From Paenibacillus koleovorans NBRC 103111 (lineage in GTDB: Bacteria > Bacillota > Bacilli > Paenibacillales > NBRC-103111), in assembly GCF_004000845.1 (NCBI RefSeq), contig NZ_BIMA01000017.1, forward strand, positions 23,745 through 87,744: 64,000 nucleotides of DNA, written 5' to 3'. The translations under genes were made by a program, and so were the position numbers. The stretch's first letter is position 1; the number at the start of each line of letters is the position of its first letter. This document shows, piece after piece, positions 43,731-53,107 of the stretch. The notes beneath the pieces were generated by a model. The model had not been told where the DNA came from. It worked only from the letters and a program-made list of their open reading frames with translations, and did not search any database.

Positions 43731-45496
43731 CAGACTACTTCCCGCTGTTTGGAGCGATACTGCTCCATGATTCTGTCCAGATGCTTCCCGACCTCGATCT
43801 GTGAAAGTTCCTTCTCGACCTCTGTCTCGGCCTCGCCGCCCATGATGCCCACGAATTGCGATGTTTTCAGCCCTAGCGCCTCCATCATCTGCTCGTCACT
43901 GCCATCGCTGCAGACCAGGTAGTAAATGATGACCTGCGCCTGCTGGCCGATCCGGTGCAGCCGGTCCTCACACTGGCTATGGACCCCCGGGGACCAGTCC
44001 AGCTCCCCGTTGACGCAGACGCTTGCCCTCTTCTGAAGGCCGTCGATGCCGGCCGCCGCACGAAGTGAGATGACGATCAGATTAGATTGCCCTTGGATAA
44101 AGGCTTCCTTCGAGGCTTCTTTCTGAGCAGTGGTCTCAGCACCGGTCACGAACACCGGGTTGTACTTCTTCAACTGCTCTCGCCAAACCTCATAGACATC
44201 GTGATGGTAACCATAAAGAACGACTGCTTCGCCGGCATCTAGAAGCATCTTCACAAACTCTGCGACGTATGGTGCCTTCGCTACGCCCGTTGCCCGCCGG
44301 ACCTCTTCCCCGATCCTCCGTTTCAGGCGGCCACGCTCAAAGTGATCCGCTGCCCGATCATGCTGGCCTATAAGATCGATCACTTCCTTCATTTGCGCTG
44401 AGAATGCCCCGTGATCGGAGTCGATTTCCTGAACAACCCTCCGTTTGGCTGGCAATTCGCTCAGCACATCCTCTTTTGTCCTTCGCAGCATAAGCCCTTC
44501 ACGCTTCAAATATTGATAGAGCAGCTGTGGCTTCTGCACGACCTTCCCGCCGGCACACCATTCATGAGAAAACGACTCCTTGTCGCCAAGGCACTGATAG
44601 TCGAGGATGTTCATGACATTTCTTATCTCGTCCCCGTAGTTGTAAATCGGCGTGCCAGACAGCCCAATTACTTCTTCCGTGCTCTGCCCGAGCAGCGCTG
44701 CTGCAGCGTACTTGTCGGTACCGTCGTGCCGGAGCTCCTGTATCTCGTCGAACACCACAAACTCGAAGCCAAACGAGGGAAGGTACTGTTTCCAGCCGCG
44801 CAGCAGGCCGTAATGGATGATGTAGAATTGTGCCGGCGGCAAATCGTATGGCTTCAGCCCCTTGATGATATGGACCATTTTGCTCGGATCCGCGCCGAAC
44901 ATCTCGATCTGGCCCGACATTGTTTGAGGAACGATGAACTTCTTGATCTGCGAAGCCCATTGAATCCGTACGCTCGTCGGCACGACGATAAGCCCCGGGT
45001 ACCGGTTGACCGTTGCAATCCACGCTAGCGCCTCGACCGTCTTGCCTAGTCCCATGTCATCAGCGAGCAGCGTCGGGGCGTTATTATGCAAGAACGCGAC
45101 ACCTTCCTTCTGAAATCCGCCTAGTTGACCGTTGAAAACCAGTGAGGAAGGTTCCAGCATGCTCGGTGCCACTCGCAATTGATTCCGCTTAACGACATGT
45201 TTCACCGCTGTCTGGTAGTCCGATTCCCACTTTTCAGCCGCTTTGACCTCGAGCGGATACCGCATCATAAGCCAGTTCAAATCGCCATTCGTCCGCTTGT
45301 TGGACTTAAACCGCGCAATCCCCGCGCCGCGCCCTTCCGCCCCGGGAAACAGCCGCTTTGCCATCTGGCAGACCGCGGGGTCGCCCTTGATAACCCAGGA
45401 GTCCGTTTTTTCCTCGTACTCCAACGTGCCGTAGTAATAATCCGAAGCCGTTGGCCGGATGAGGTAATCCGGTATGGCTTGTTCAATTGCTCCCAA
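43730..45496 (-). CDS. SNF2-family helicase
   Basis: 588 aa, TTG start after AGGAGG. Walker A LLADDMGLGKTVEALAW, Walker B VVFDEIQEL and motif VI DRLHRIGQ identify a Swi2/Snf2 ATPase. It moves along double-stranded DNA, probably in replication or recombination of phage DNA. Phages of this group often pair it with the VRR-NUC-like gene found just upstream. Confidence 0.92.
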   Translation of the reverse strand: MGAIEQAIPDYLIRPTASDYYYGTLEYEEKTDSWVIKGDPAVCQMAKRLFPGAEGRGAGIARFKSNKRTNGDLNWLMMRYPLEVKAAEKWESDYQTAVKHVVKRNQLRVAPSMLEPSSLVFNGQLGGFQKEGVAFLHNNAPTLLADDMGLGKTVEALAWIATVNRYPGLIVVPTSVRIQWASQIKKFIVPQTMSGQIEMFGADPSKMVHIIKGLKPYDLPPAQFYIIHYGLLRGWKQYLPSFGFEFVVFDEIQELRHDGTDKYAAAALLGQSTEEVIGLSGTPIYNYGDEIRNVMNILDYQCLGDKESFSHEWCAGGKVVQKPQLLYQYLKREGLMLRRTKEDVLSELPAKRRVVQEIDSDHGAFSAQMKEVIDLIGQHDRAADHFERGRLKRRIGEEVRRATGVAKAPYVAEFVKMLLDAGEAVVLYGYHHDVYEVWREQLKKYNPVFVTGAETTAQKEASKEAFIQGQSNLIVISLRAAAGIDGLQKRASVCVNGELDWSPGVHSQCEDRLHRIGQQAQVIIYYLVCSDGSDEQMMEALGLKTSQFVGIMGGEAETEVEKELSQIEVGKHLDRIMEQYRSKQREVV

Positions 45497-45507
45497 ACTG
45501 GCTCCTC

Positions 45508-45888
45508 CTATCGACTAGAAATCCCCCATAGTTTATTGAGCCCGATCGATATGCAAGGTTTTCCGTTGACTTCTTCGGGAACATCCTGGTATCGCTGTAT
45601 CACGAGAATAATCCCCTGGACTTCCGAGAATACCGCATAGCGCTCGAGCTGGTTGAATACTGCCTGCGAATAAGGCTTGCCCTTCTTAACTTCGATTCCT
45701 ATCTGATCGTGCGTTAAAAAATCGATCCGATTGCGCGGCGCCAGCTTCACTTCGTGGTCGAAGTGGATACCATGCGAAATCAGTGCGTCCCGGACGGCTG
45801 AATGAATCTCCGTCTCGTAGTTGATTGGCGGGATCCGGACCGACCTGATCGCGGCGGCCGTCGCCGCCATAGCTTCATGAATGTTCAC
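45508..45888 (-). CDS. PD-(D/E)XK nuclease-fold protein
   Basis: 126 aa. RNRIDFL and IGIEVKKGKPY give the D...ExK catalytic set of the restriction-endonuclease fold. GTG overlaps the previous stop. Probably a resolvase-like or VRR-NUC-type nuclease acting with the helicase. Confidence 0.8.
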   Translation of the reverse strand: MNIHEAMAATAAAIRSVRIPPINYETEIHSAVRDALISHGIHFDHEVKLAPRNRIDFLTHDQIGIEVKKGKPYSQAVFNQLERYAVFSEVQGIILVIQRYQDVPEEVNGKPCISIGLNKLWGISSR

Positions 45889-46274
45889 TTAACGGCAACC
45901 TCCACAATCCGCAAATGCGGGTACTTCCGCTCGAACAGCTTCCGCTTGTCGATGTACTCCCGGGTCCGGCGCCCCTTCACGTCCTCGATATCGATCTGGC
46001 CGTTGATGTAACAGACCATAAAATCGGCGACGTACTCGATCTTGCCGAACCACTCACCGTCTTTCTCGTAACCCTCCTGCAGCAGGAACCGCGGCTGACG
46101 AACGAATACTTTGACGATGCCTCTATCCATCATGAGCTTAAGCTCGCAGTACCGGTTAGCCTCGGCTCGGCTGCTAAACTTGATGCCGTCGACCGTGGTG
46201 ATGACGTTTCGCATCTTGCTGGGCTTGCCGGCCGCCTTTCCGCCGGTCAGTGCCCTGTACTCCTCGATCGACAT
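45885..46274 (-). CDS. DUF1064 (Holliday-junction-resolvase-like) protein
   Basis: 129 aa from ATG 46274; a GTG two codons upstream is possible. VDGIKFSSRAEANRYCELKL and YVADFMVCYINGQIDIEDVKG are the DUF1064 signature, a PD-(D/E)XK-type nuclease with D...ExK in IDIEDVKG. It probably resolves phage DNA branches. Confidence 0.85.
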   Translation of the reverse strand: MSIEEYRALTGGKAAGKPSKMRNVITTVDGIKFSSRAEANRYCELKLMMDRGIVKVFVRQPRFLLQEGYEKDGEWFGKIEYVADFMVCYINGQIDIEDVKGRRTREYIDKRKLFERKYPHLRIVEVAVK

Positions 46275-46336
46275 GCGCACGATACTCACCCTTCCTTGTT
46301 TGGCTCGGCGGTAGCGTGAATACTTCCCCGATGACA

Positions 46337-46633
46337 CTACCGTCGCGACCATAACAAACCACGCTGCTCCGGATTTGAAAATAAGGATCGATGCGCGCCA
46401 TGGGCGCCCCTCCTTGCGGCCTCGATACCGCTCGGCCGCCGCTTAATAAAACCTTGTCTCGCCCTATCCAATACAAGCACAACAATTTCATCCGGATCTC
46501 GTCTAAGCTTCTTTGCAATTTCCATCAGGCCCATTCCATCGTTCCAAAGCTTATCGAACCTCAGGACTTCCCGCTCTGACCAAACGAAGTCCATGTCCTC
46601 GCAGGCAATATAAAGGGTTTGTCGCCGTTTCAT
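46337..46633 (-). CDS. Small HTH-like protein
   Basis: 98 aa. VLRFDKLWNDGMGLMEIAKK and RRDPDEIVVLVLDRARQG fit a helix-turn-helix of the sigma-70-region-4 or phage regulator type. The C-terminal third is Arg-rich. A regulatory role is likely but not defined. Confidence 0.6.
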   Translation of the reverse strand: MKRRQTLYIACEDMDFVWSEREVLRFDKLWNDGMGLMEIAKKLRRDPDEIVVLVLDRARQGFIKRRPSGIEAARRGAHGAHRSLFSNPEQRGLLWSRR

Positions 46634-46947
46634 AGACCCACTAGCAGAGCGACAATCTCGTCCTTATAAGGCGAGAGATGTTCTCGCTTGATCTGCTCAA
46701 ACTCTTCAGCGGAATCCCACGAACCAAACGGAGCCATCACTGGTGAGAACCGAGTGCCATGATGATCCTTACGGATTGTGGTACCGAATGCCCGGAGATA
46801 CCAGAACAGCAGGGAGAGCTTACGGGCCTTCTCCCGGTCCGGCAGCTTCGCCGTGTCCCGGATCAGATGCAACCAAAGATGCGTGTCGCCGGTCAGGTCT
46901 GGACTTGGGTCGTCCAGTAAGAAATCAAAATCGGTCGGAGTCTTCAT
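46630..46947 (-). CDS. Unknown 105-aa protein
   Basis: GGAGGGGAAGACG before the ATG, which lies inside the end of the initiator gene. Acidic N-terminus (TPTDFDFLLDDPSPDLTG) and HLWLHLIRDTAK. No family is recognised. Its place after the initiator suggests a replication accessory or helicase-loader role. Confidence 0.55.
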   Translation of the reverse strand: MKTPTDFDFLLDDPSPDLTGDTHLWLHLIRDTAKLPDREKARKLSLLFWYLRAFGTTIRKDHHGTRFSPVMAPFGSWDSAEEFEQIKREHLSPYKDEIVALLVGL

Positions 46948-48097
46948 CGTCTTCCCCTCCCCCTCTTTGGCCGAGTTTTTGGTCGAGTTTACGAGCTCGG
47001 GCTCTGAATTCCTCTAGTTGCTCCGGTGTGTATTGAGGCGCCGAAGGCAAATCAGTGACAATCGCAAGCTTGGGCTTACCTGGTGATGCCCTGTTTCGAT
47101 AGGAATACCCTCCGGCGGCCGCTTGGCTTCTCCCCGCTTGAATCTCGGATCGAGCCTGTGCTGGCTGACTCGGCTCCGCACCGATAGGGATGGGCTCCGG
47201 TTGAACATTCTCCGATATAGCAAGCCGTCGCTGGTACTTCACCCATTCGTCATAGCAGCGCGGAGCGATGAACTTGAAGGTGTTGATCTTGTCCATGCGG
47301 TGTTTGGGAACATACTCCTCGAAGGCTCGGTCAATGCTACCCAATACAAAGTCAACCGGTATCCCGTCGCGGATCACCTGGAGAATCGTCCGGTAGTCCT
47401 CGTCGTTAACGTCCAAACCTTGTCCGCGCTTTGCCACAAAATGTGTCAGAATTTTTTGATAGCGCGAAGACTCATCATCTACGACTTCTTCTTCAACAAC
47501 ATTAATTTCTTTAACCCTTTCTTTCGGCAGCTCGTCCGCCTTAGAGCCACAAGGGATTTCGGTCTCATCAGCTTCCCGAATCGGGAAGTTCTCACTTCCC
47601 AAATCGGGAAGTTCTCCCTGTTCTTTAGACTCGTCCAACTTCCCAATGTGGGAACTTTCTTCCTCATCCGGGAACTTTGTTCCCGATTCGGGAAGTTTCT
47701 TTGCCAGATTGGGAGCGCCTGGTCTGTGTTCCAAGTTGATGCGGATGAGATCGTTGAGCTCCTTTGGATTGAAGTGCTCATTGACCGGTACATCCCACTT
47801 GTCGTAGTGCTTGTTCACTTGGAAGTGGTTAGTTGCCCCCTCCCAGAACACCACATTCGCGACAAAGAGCGCCTGCAGCTCTTTCCGGATATGATTAGGG
47901 CCGACCCCGCAAAGCTTGAAGTCTTTGAGGCGCGGTATGACCGCCGACGGCTTCCCGCAACCCCAACTCAACGTGAGAATGAAATCAATAATATTGCGCT
48001 GGCGTTGTGTAAATTTTCTCCGAATCATTTCCCTATGTACTTGATGCGATATGCGAAGGTGAGGATCATCGGGCTGGGGGTTGACGGCGGACTCCAT
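46925..48097 (-). CDS. Replication initiator (lambda-O-like) with origin inside gene
   Basis: 390 aa. The N-terminal winged-helix domain (HLRISHQVHREMIRRKFTQR, about 12-110) resembles Phage_rep_O. The middle (about 130-210) is acidic and poorly structured, and its DNA holds five iterons. The C-terminal part (about 225-300) looks DnaD/DnaI-like. GGAGGTGATCGCCG precedes the ATG. The protein should bind the iterons and recruit the host helicase. Confidence 0.85.
   Translation of the reverse strand: MESAVNPQPDDPHLRISHQVHREMIRRKFTQRQRNIIDFILTLSWGCGKPSAVIPRLKDFKLCGVGPNHIRKELQALFVANVVFWEGATNHFQVNKHYDKWDVPVNEHFNPKELNDLIRINLEHRPGAPNLAKKLPESGTKFPDEEESSHIGKLDESKEQGELPDLGSENFPIREADETEIPCGSKADELPKERVKEINVVEEEVVDDESSRYQKILTHFVAKRGQGLDVNDEDYRTILQVIRDGIPVDFVLGSIDRAFEEYVPKHRMDKINTFKFIAPRCYDEWVKYQRRLAISENVQPEPIPIGAEPSQPAQARSEIQAGRSQAAAGGYSYRNRASPGKPKLAIVTDLPSAPQYTPEQLEEFRARARKLDQKLGQRGGGEDDEDSDRF
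47572..47695. repeat. Five iterons, probable prophage replication origin
   Basis: Imperfect 15-bp palindromes of the form TTCCC-N5-GGGAA start at 47573, 47596, 47640, 47660 (TTCCT variant) and 47680. Spacings are 23, 44, 20 and 20 bases. The 44-base gap holds a degenerate site near 47613. They lie in the linker part of the initiator gene, as the lambda origin lies in gene O. Palindromic form implies dimer binding. Confidence 0.8.
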
Positions 48098-48146
48098 CGG
48101 CGATCACCTCCTCAGGACGGCTTTATCATGTTTCCGATGGTGATCG

Positions 48147-48299
48147 TCATGCTGGTATTACCTTCTCTGCTTTCGTGTCCCGATGCTGGATATAAAGCTT
48201 GCCAGCTAGATTCTTGGTTACAAGCCATTCCCCAGAAGACAGTCCCGCTGCTTGGATTGCGATTTTCTGCCGTTTGGTTGGGACTTTTCCGTTCTTCAT
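48147..48299 (-). CDS. DUF6906-like 50-aa protein
   Basis: MKNGKVPTKRQKIAIQAAGL and later NLAGKLYIQHRDT follow the DUF6906 pattern (K-x-G-x-P-T-x-x-Q-K, then AAGL). Small basic proteins of this family are common just before phage replication genes. A 12-codon frame overlaps its stop (48112-48150) and may be a coupling leader. Confidence 0.7.
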   Translation of the reverse strand: MKNGKVPTKRQKIAIQAAGLSSGEWLVTKNLAGKLYIQHRDTKAEKVIPA

Positions 48300-48300
48300 C

Positions 48301-48486
48301 CTAGCTCACCACCTCGTCGAATTTGGACAAAAGCTTACCGGAAAAGCATGCGCCCTTCTCAGGGCCACCTCGTTTGATCTGCCAGCCACTGCTACAACTT
48401 TGATCACCATTGCCTCCACGATTACATTCCGAACATGCGACGAACATCTTCCCGCGGGAATCGGGTTTGCTATGAATTGGTTTCAA
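48301..48486 (-). CDS. 61-aa cysteine-rich protein
   Basis: TTG 48486, seven bases after GGAGG. Four cysteines (CSECNRGG, SSCSS and CFSG region) could bind zinc. The end overlaps nothing and leads straight into the DUF6906 gene. No family is recognised. Confidence 0.55.
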   Translation of the reverse strand: MKPIHSKPDSRGKMFVACSECNRGGNGDQSCSSGWQIKRGGPEKGACFSGKLLSKFDEVVS

Positions 48487-48497
48487 TAAGATGCCTC

Positions 48498-49205
48498 CTA
48501 CTTGCCGGCCACATAAACCGGACACCCTGTAATAGATTGAATTTCGCGTTTGAACAGTGCTTCGTCGCTGTTCGTATCTGAAAGGTGCAGTAACCAAATC
48601 TCCTGCACCTGAGACAGATCGTTTGCCCCTAGGAAGACCTTTACGTTCTCGAGCGAGAAGTGCGAGCGAACTAATCGGCTTCTCATGACAGCAGGTACCC
48701 GGCCGGCGACGATATTTTCATGAAGGATCCGCTCGGAGAAATTGCATTCGACCATGACATGCGTGAGGCCTGAAAAGGTATAGCGACAATAGAAGGTGTC
48801 GGTCAGGAAAACGAGTTTCTCTCCGACTTCGTTCGCTAAGAGGAACCCCAGCGGCTCGGCAACATCGTGCTCCGTGTCGAACGGCATAATCGTCCACGTA
48901 CCAATTCTGAACTGCGTCTTCGAACGTATTCGCTTAGCGCGATGCCCGGAGAGTTTAAGTGCATCCAGCGTCCCTTCTGATGCATAGATGTCGACACCGG
49001 CCCGCATAAGCTCTTTTGCTGCTTTACCGTGATCGCCATGCTCATGCGTGATGAGGCATCCTTCGATACTGGAAACCTGAAAACCAAGCGCCTTGCGAAT
49101 GTCCGAGAAGCGGATCCCCGCCTCCAGCAGCAGGGTGGTATGCCCGTCGGAAACACGGTAAGCGTTCCCTGCCGAGCTAGAGGCGAGCGGTAGAATGTCA
49201 ATCAT
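48498..49205 (-). CDS. MBL-fold metallo-hydrolase, probable nuclease
   Basis: 235 aa. The THEHGDHGKAA metal-binding motif is clear. TAATG overlap with the RecT-like gene shows coupling. In many Gram-positive phages an MBL protein accompanies the RecT annealing protein and is thought to be its exonuclease partner. Confidence 0.85.
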   Translation of the reverse strand: MIDILPLASSSAGNAYRVSDGHTTLLLEAGIRFSDIRKALGFQVSSIEGCLITHEHGDHGKAAKELMRAGVDIYASEGTLDALKLSGHRAKRIRSKTQFRIGTWTIMPFDTEHDVAEPLGFLLANEVGEKLVFLTDTFYCRYTFSGLTHVMVECNFSERILHENIVAGRVPAVMRSRLVRSHFSLENVKVFLGANDLSQVQEIWLLHLSDTNSDEALFKREIQSITGCPVYVAGK

Positions 49206-50332
49206 TAAAACCCTGGCCTTTCTTGACCAGCTGTTACAGGCTGGTCGAACATGTCGCCTTGCTGTAGTGGCATCTCCATGGGATCAGGCGTTATAGGCGG
49301 TGACGGTGGTGCCTGCGGATTAGGCGGCGGTGGAGGAGCTTGTTCCGTTACAGGTACCTCTGGTTTAACGTCGATCGGTTCGCTGTTGGCGTTCTCCGCG
49401 ATCTCCCGCTGGACCGTGGTATACGACTCGTCAACAGTGTTGTTATGCAGGAGTTCGACAAATGCGCTGCCGAAGTCTTTAGGGATCTTCTTGACGATGT
49501 TGTTCCGAATTTTCCTGATCAGCATCTGCTCGCGGCTCTGGAACTCCGACCAAGCCGGGCTGATGTAACCCTGTAGTTCGGGATCGTCCAAAGCACCCAA
49601 GCCGGCTTCTTTTGCTAGATTCAAGACTTCGGCTTTCTTCGCCGCAATTTGTTTCTTCTGCTCCGGGCTTGCGTCGTGCCGGTTCTTTCCATACGGAAGG
49701 ATGCCAAATGTTTCGTTCATGAGGTTATTATTGATATGAGCGACCAGGTTCTTGGCAACGTCGTCACGTTCTCCGATGAAGAACTGGATACTGTTATCGT
49801 TCATGATGATCGGATAAACGACTCTCACCACATCCCCCTTCCCCGTCGGCTGCCAAGTCGGAGGCGTCATTTGAAGCCCGTTGAAGATTGGATACTCGAA
49901 TTTGTCTCCTTCTCGCACAACCCAGTAAGGTCGGACTTGCTGCACATTCCGTCCGAAACGTGCAAGGATTGCATCATTCCCATCCCCCTCGATCCCCATC
50001 TCGATCTGCTTCCGCCAGTTGTCCGGATCACTCGGCTTTGCCTTAACATTCACGTTTCGAATCTGGAAGAACACTTCCCGCGGGCTAGCCGCAGCGTTAA
50101 GCTTTAGTGCCGCGATGTTCATGAGAATCTGGGTAATGTTGTTACGATCGAGCTTATCGTCGTTCCAGGTAATCGCCTTGGATTCAAGAACCGTGTTGAT
50201 CGCAGAAATTGCGTTCACAACGCACTGCTTCCCGTAGGGGTCCAGATGGACCCCATTACCGCTTAACTGACGCTCGATCATCGGAGCGTATGTTTCCGTT
50301 ACCTTGACCAGTCCGGTTGAAAAATTACTCAA
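49205..50332 (-). CDS. RecT-like single-strand annealing protein
   Basis: 375 aa. QCVVNAISAINTVLES and NITQILMNIAALKLNAAASP follow the RecT pattern, with a beta core and a Pro-rich C-terminal tail (PPPPPNPQAPPSPP). TTGA overlap with the homing endonuclease gene. It would pair complementary strands in phage recombination. The family match is moderate. Confidence 0.65.
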   Translation of the reverse strand: MSNFSTGLVKVTETYAPMIERQLSGNGVHLDPYGKQCVVNAISAINTVLESKAITWNDDKLDRNNITQILMNIAALKLNAAASPREVFFQIRNVNVKAKPSDPDNWRKQIEMGIEGDGNDAILARFGRNVQQVRPYWVVREGDKFEYPIFNGLQMTPPTWQPTGKGDVVRVVYPIIMNDNSIQFFIGERDDVAKNLVAHINNNLMNETFGILPYGKNRHDASPEQKKQIAAKKAEVLNLAKEAGLGALDDPELQGYISPAWSEFQSREQMLIRKIRNNIVKKIPKDFGSAFVELLHNNTVDESYTTVQREIAENANSEPIDVKPEVPVTEQAPPPPPNPQAPPSPPITPDPMEMPLQQGDMFDQPVTAGQERPGF

Positions 50333-50871
50333 TTGAATTTCCTCCCCGCATCATTAAAAATATTTTCACGCGCTTCCCTCACATGACCACAAGCTTCATC
50401 AAAATCTTCAAACAATTTATAGAACCGCTTACCACCCAAGCAAACATCAGCACACCATTTACTCGTTGCTTGGTGCCAATACACGCCTCTAACACCTGAT
50501 TTTGAGGATTTATAGGCACCACTCTTGTTCTGTAAGTTCACACCCTGCGGGACTATCCGAAGGTTAGACTTTCGGTTGTCGAGGGTCCTATGGTTTCTGT
50601 GATCAGGGACAAATCCAGTTGGACAGTCCGTCAAAAACCTGTGTAACCGAATTGGTTTATATCGATTCCCTTCCTTTAGAACTGATATCACGTAGTAATT
50701 GTCAATCCTTTTTTCGTACTGAACTCCCCATCGGTATGGATGAGACCGCACTTTATTAACATCTTCTGCGTCAAAGATTGTCTCGATTTCCGTCCCATCC
50801 CGCCGGGTAAGGGTCATTCTTGCAATATTGCACTCAACAACAATTTCATTTGGTTTATGACACACTGGCAT
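50329..50871 (-). CDS. HNH-AP2 homing endonuclease
   Basis: 180 aa. LHRFLTDCPTG then VPDHRNHRTLDNRKSNLR is the HNH_3 core. The C-terminal AP2 domain (SGVRGVYWHQATSKWCADV) binds DNA. It sits between ATPase and RecT genes with overlaps on both sides and interrupts an otherwise continuous recombination module. It is a free-standing selfish gene. Confidence 0.9.
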   Translation of the reverse strand: MPVCHKPNEIVVECNIARMTLTRRDGTEIETIFDAEDVNKVRSHPYRWGVQYEKRIDNYYVISVLKEGNRYKPIRLHRFLTDCPTGFVPDHRNHRTLDNRKSNLRIVPQGVNLQNKSGAYKSSKSGVRGVYWHQATSKWCADVCLGGKRFYKLFEDFDEACGHVREARENIFNDAGRKFN

Positions 50872-52846
50872 ATTTCTTCGCCTCAGTCTCGACTCGAAGT
50901 GTCTTATCGATTTGACTTACAACAAGGCTAATAATCTGACTTTCCGTTTCGATCAAGTTGGTAACTGATTCTCGGTTGTCGATAAAGATCGGCGCCGTAA
51001 CCTCGTAGTGCTCCGCCAGCGTGTTGATGATGTCGAGCCCGACATTAATCCGCGCCGCATTATTCAAACCAGCGCCGTAGGGAACCCCGTTGAAAGTAGT
51101 CTCGCAGCACTCCTCCAGGCCCCCGTTGATTTGCTCGCGAAAGAGTTTGAATCGGGCCATGCGGAATTTGCTGTTGATGCGATCCTCGAGCATGGCGACC
51201 TTCGTGCGGGTGAACTCCTCGGTGAGGAACAGTTCCTGCTCGAGCCGTTCGTACTCTTTCGTCAGTTCCTTCTCTCGTGCTGTAAGTTCGGCAATCCGGG
51301 CATCGATCTGTCGGACCTGAGCAAAGCTGGCCTTTTGACGATCCAGCCCCTCGGATTCCGTCCTATATCGAGCCAGTTCAGCCCGCGCTTTATCGACGGC
51401 TTCATGCGCTGCAGACCGGAGACCGACAATCTCTGCCTTAACCGCCTCGATAGCCTGCTTCTTGGCGATATACCTTAGGTCGGCCGATACATCGACTACA
51501 CTGCTCTGCAAGACCCGTAATATGTCTTCAATCTCATCGACCTTCAATTGATACTCTGCCCGCCGCTGCCGTTGCAAGTCTGCTGATCGCGTAGCCTCAT
51601 CCTTCTCCTGCTGATACTTCTCTGCCTTAGAAACGGCCTCTTTACCTCGAGTTCGGATCGCTTCCAATCGTTCAGATTTCCTGCGATTGAATTCAGCGAC
51701 GGCCTTGGATTTAGCTGATTCAATTTGTTCGGAAGGTAGAGCTTGTCCACATGAAGGGCAGTTAGAATCTCCGCACGAATCGGTAAACTGTTCATTTTGA
51801 ACAGAATAGAATTCTTCTCTTGTTCGATTTGCAATTGAAGTATACGATTCGCTTTCACGTGCGGCCGCCTCGATTCTTCGCTCAAAGGATTGAATGGAGA
51901 ACGAAGAATCTTCAACGTTTCTTCGCAAACCATCAAGCTCTCGCCGCTTTTCGCCAATCTTGTACAACGTGCCGGCTTCCAGTTCATTCTTAAGTGACTG
52001 CAATTCGCCTTCCAACTCTCTTTGCCGCTTCTCCAGCTCAGCAATCTGGCCGCCCGACTGCAGGCGAACAATCTCTGCCTGCTTGTCCTGGATAAGCAGC
52101 TGGATGTCATCCGCCCGGCGGTTCAGCTCCTCTTCCGACACTTCGCTTAAAACAGGCTTGGATCGGGTAGCCTCATCAATACGAATCGGGATCTTTTGCA
52201 ATTCCTCATTGATCTTCTCCTGTCGTGCAGCGATTGCCTTACGATGTTTGTCGATCGTCAAGTCGCCCAGAATAGCCGGCAGCGCAGAAAGTGCTGAGCT
52301 AGAGGCGATGACATCGCTATCCGTCACGTCTCCACAAACATCGAGCAGAATCTTGCGACGATCCTGCCATTTGAGCCTCTCATTGAAAAAGTCGGGGTTG
52401 GTCAATAGCTTGAACAGTTCTTCAGGAACAAGCTGATCTACAAAATCCTCATATTCCTTCTCGCTCGCTGGTACCCCATCAATAAAGTAATCCGTCGTAT
52501 GGCCGGTGAACTCGCTCGTTGCCGATCCGCGCTTACGGGTCCATTTCTCCTTGTAAGAGCGGAGCAGCGTCCGCCGGCGGCCGTCGACCATTAGCACGCC
52601 CTCGACCTCATGCTCGAGGTTATGGATCGGCTGACCCGTTGCGTTCAGTGTTTTGATTTCGAATTTCGCGCTGTTGGCGCTATCCTTGCCGAACAGAAGC
52701 CAGGTGAATGCATCGAACAGAGTCGTCTTGCCGACGGCATTGTCTCCGAAAACGGATGCGTTGGCCCCGTCGACGGACAGCGTAAAATCCCGAATCCCCT
52801 TGAAATTCCTGAGCGTCAACCGCTGCAGGCTAATCAGCTTGCGCAT
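50855..52846 (-). CDS. SbcC/RecF-like AAA ATPase with zinc hook
   Basis: 663 aa. Walker A GDNAVGKTTLFDAF lies near residue 34. Long coiled coils at about 200-310 and 360-530 flank a zinc hook CPSCGQ. The C-terminal half of the ATPase ends in IDNRESVTNL. Probably works in recombination with RecT and the MBL nuclease. Confidence 0.88.
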   Translation of the reverse strand: MRKLISLQRLTLRNFKGIRDFTLSVDGANASVFGDNAVGKTTLFDAFTWLLFGKDSANSAKFEIKTLNATGQPIHNLEHEVEGVLMVDGRRRTLLRSYKEKWTRKRGSATSEFTGHTTDYFIDGVPASEKEYEDFVDQLVPEELFKLLTNPDFFNERLKWQDRRKILLDVCGDVTDSDVIASSSALSALPAILGDLTIDKHRKAIAARQEKINEELQKIPIRIDEATRSKPVLSEVSEEELNRRADDIQLLIQDKQAEIVRLQSGGQIAELEKRQRELEGELQSLKNELEAGTLYKIGEKRRELDGLRRNVEDSSFSIQSFERRIEAAARESESYTSIANRTREEFYSVQNEQFTDSCGDSNCPSCGQALPSEQIESAKSKAVAEFNRRKSERLEAIRTRGKEAVSKAEKYQQEKDEATRSADLQRQRRAEYQLKVDEIEDILRVLQSSVVDVSADLRYIAKKQAIEAVKAEIVGLRSAAHEAVDKARAELARYRTESEGLDRQKASFAQVRQIDARIAELTAREKELTKEYERLEQELFLTEEFTRTKVAMLEDRINSKFRMARFKLFREQINGGLEECCETTFNGVPYGAGLNNAARINVGLDIINTLAEHYEVTAPIFIDNRESVTNLIETESQIISLVVSQIDKTLRVETEAKKYASVS

Positions 52847-53090
52847 GTGATTCCTCCTCCAACTCAGAATTCAAGATCTGTTGCTGGTCTGGCGTTTCGT
52901 GGTAACCCACGCGCTCCAGATGCTCCCGAATCGCTTCACCGATCTCGGCCAGTTGCTCATCGTCTGCGTGAAGCGTGAGATTGACTACACTGCATTCAAT
53001 CACTAATGAAGGAGAACCGTAGTATTGCTTCTCGACTTTGGCCGTAAAATGCCGACCTTCCGTTGCGTTCAACGTAATTTCCGTTGCCAT
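52830..53090 (-). CDS. Small acidic protein, partner of the ATPase
   Basis: 86 aa from ATG 53090 (AAAGGAGCGGACG upstream). Beta N-terminus (VEKQYYGSPSLVIECSVVN), acidic C-terminus. No family is recognised. Overlaps the ATPase by 17 bases. Confidence 0.65.
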   Translation of the reverse strand: MATEITLNATEGRHFTAKVEKQYYGSPSLVIECSVVNLTLHADDEQLAEIGEAIREHLERVGYHETPDQQQILNSELEEESHAQAD

Positions 53091-53107
53091 CGTCCGCTCC
53101 TTTCTTC

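Noticed and set aside
47572..47695. Palindromic repeats as CRISPR or terminators
   Set aside because: They are regularly spaced 15-bp sites inside a gene, without T-runs or spacers; iterons fit better.
47123..48304. 393-codon + strand frame opposite the replication initiator
   Set aside because: It has no ribosome site and lies fully antisense to a well-supported gene; the translation has no domain.
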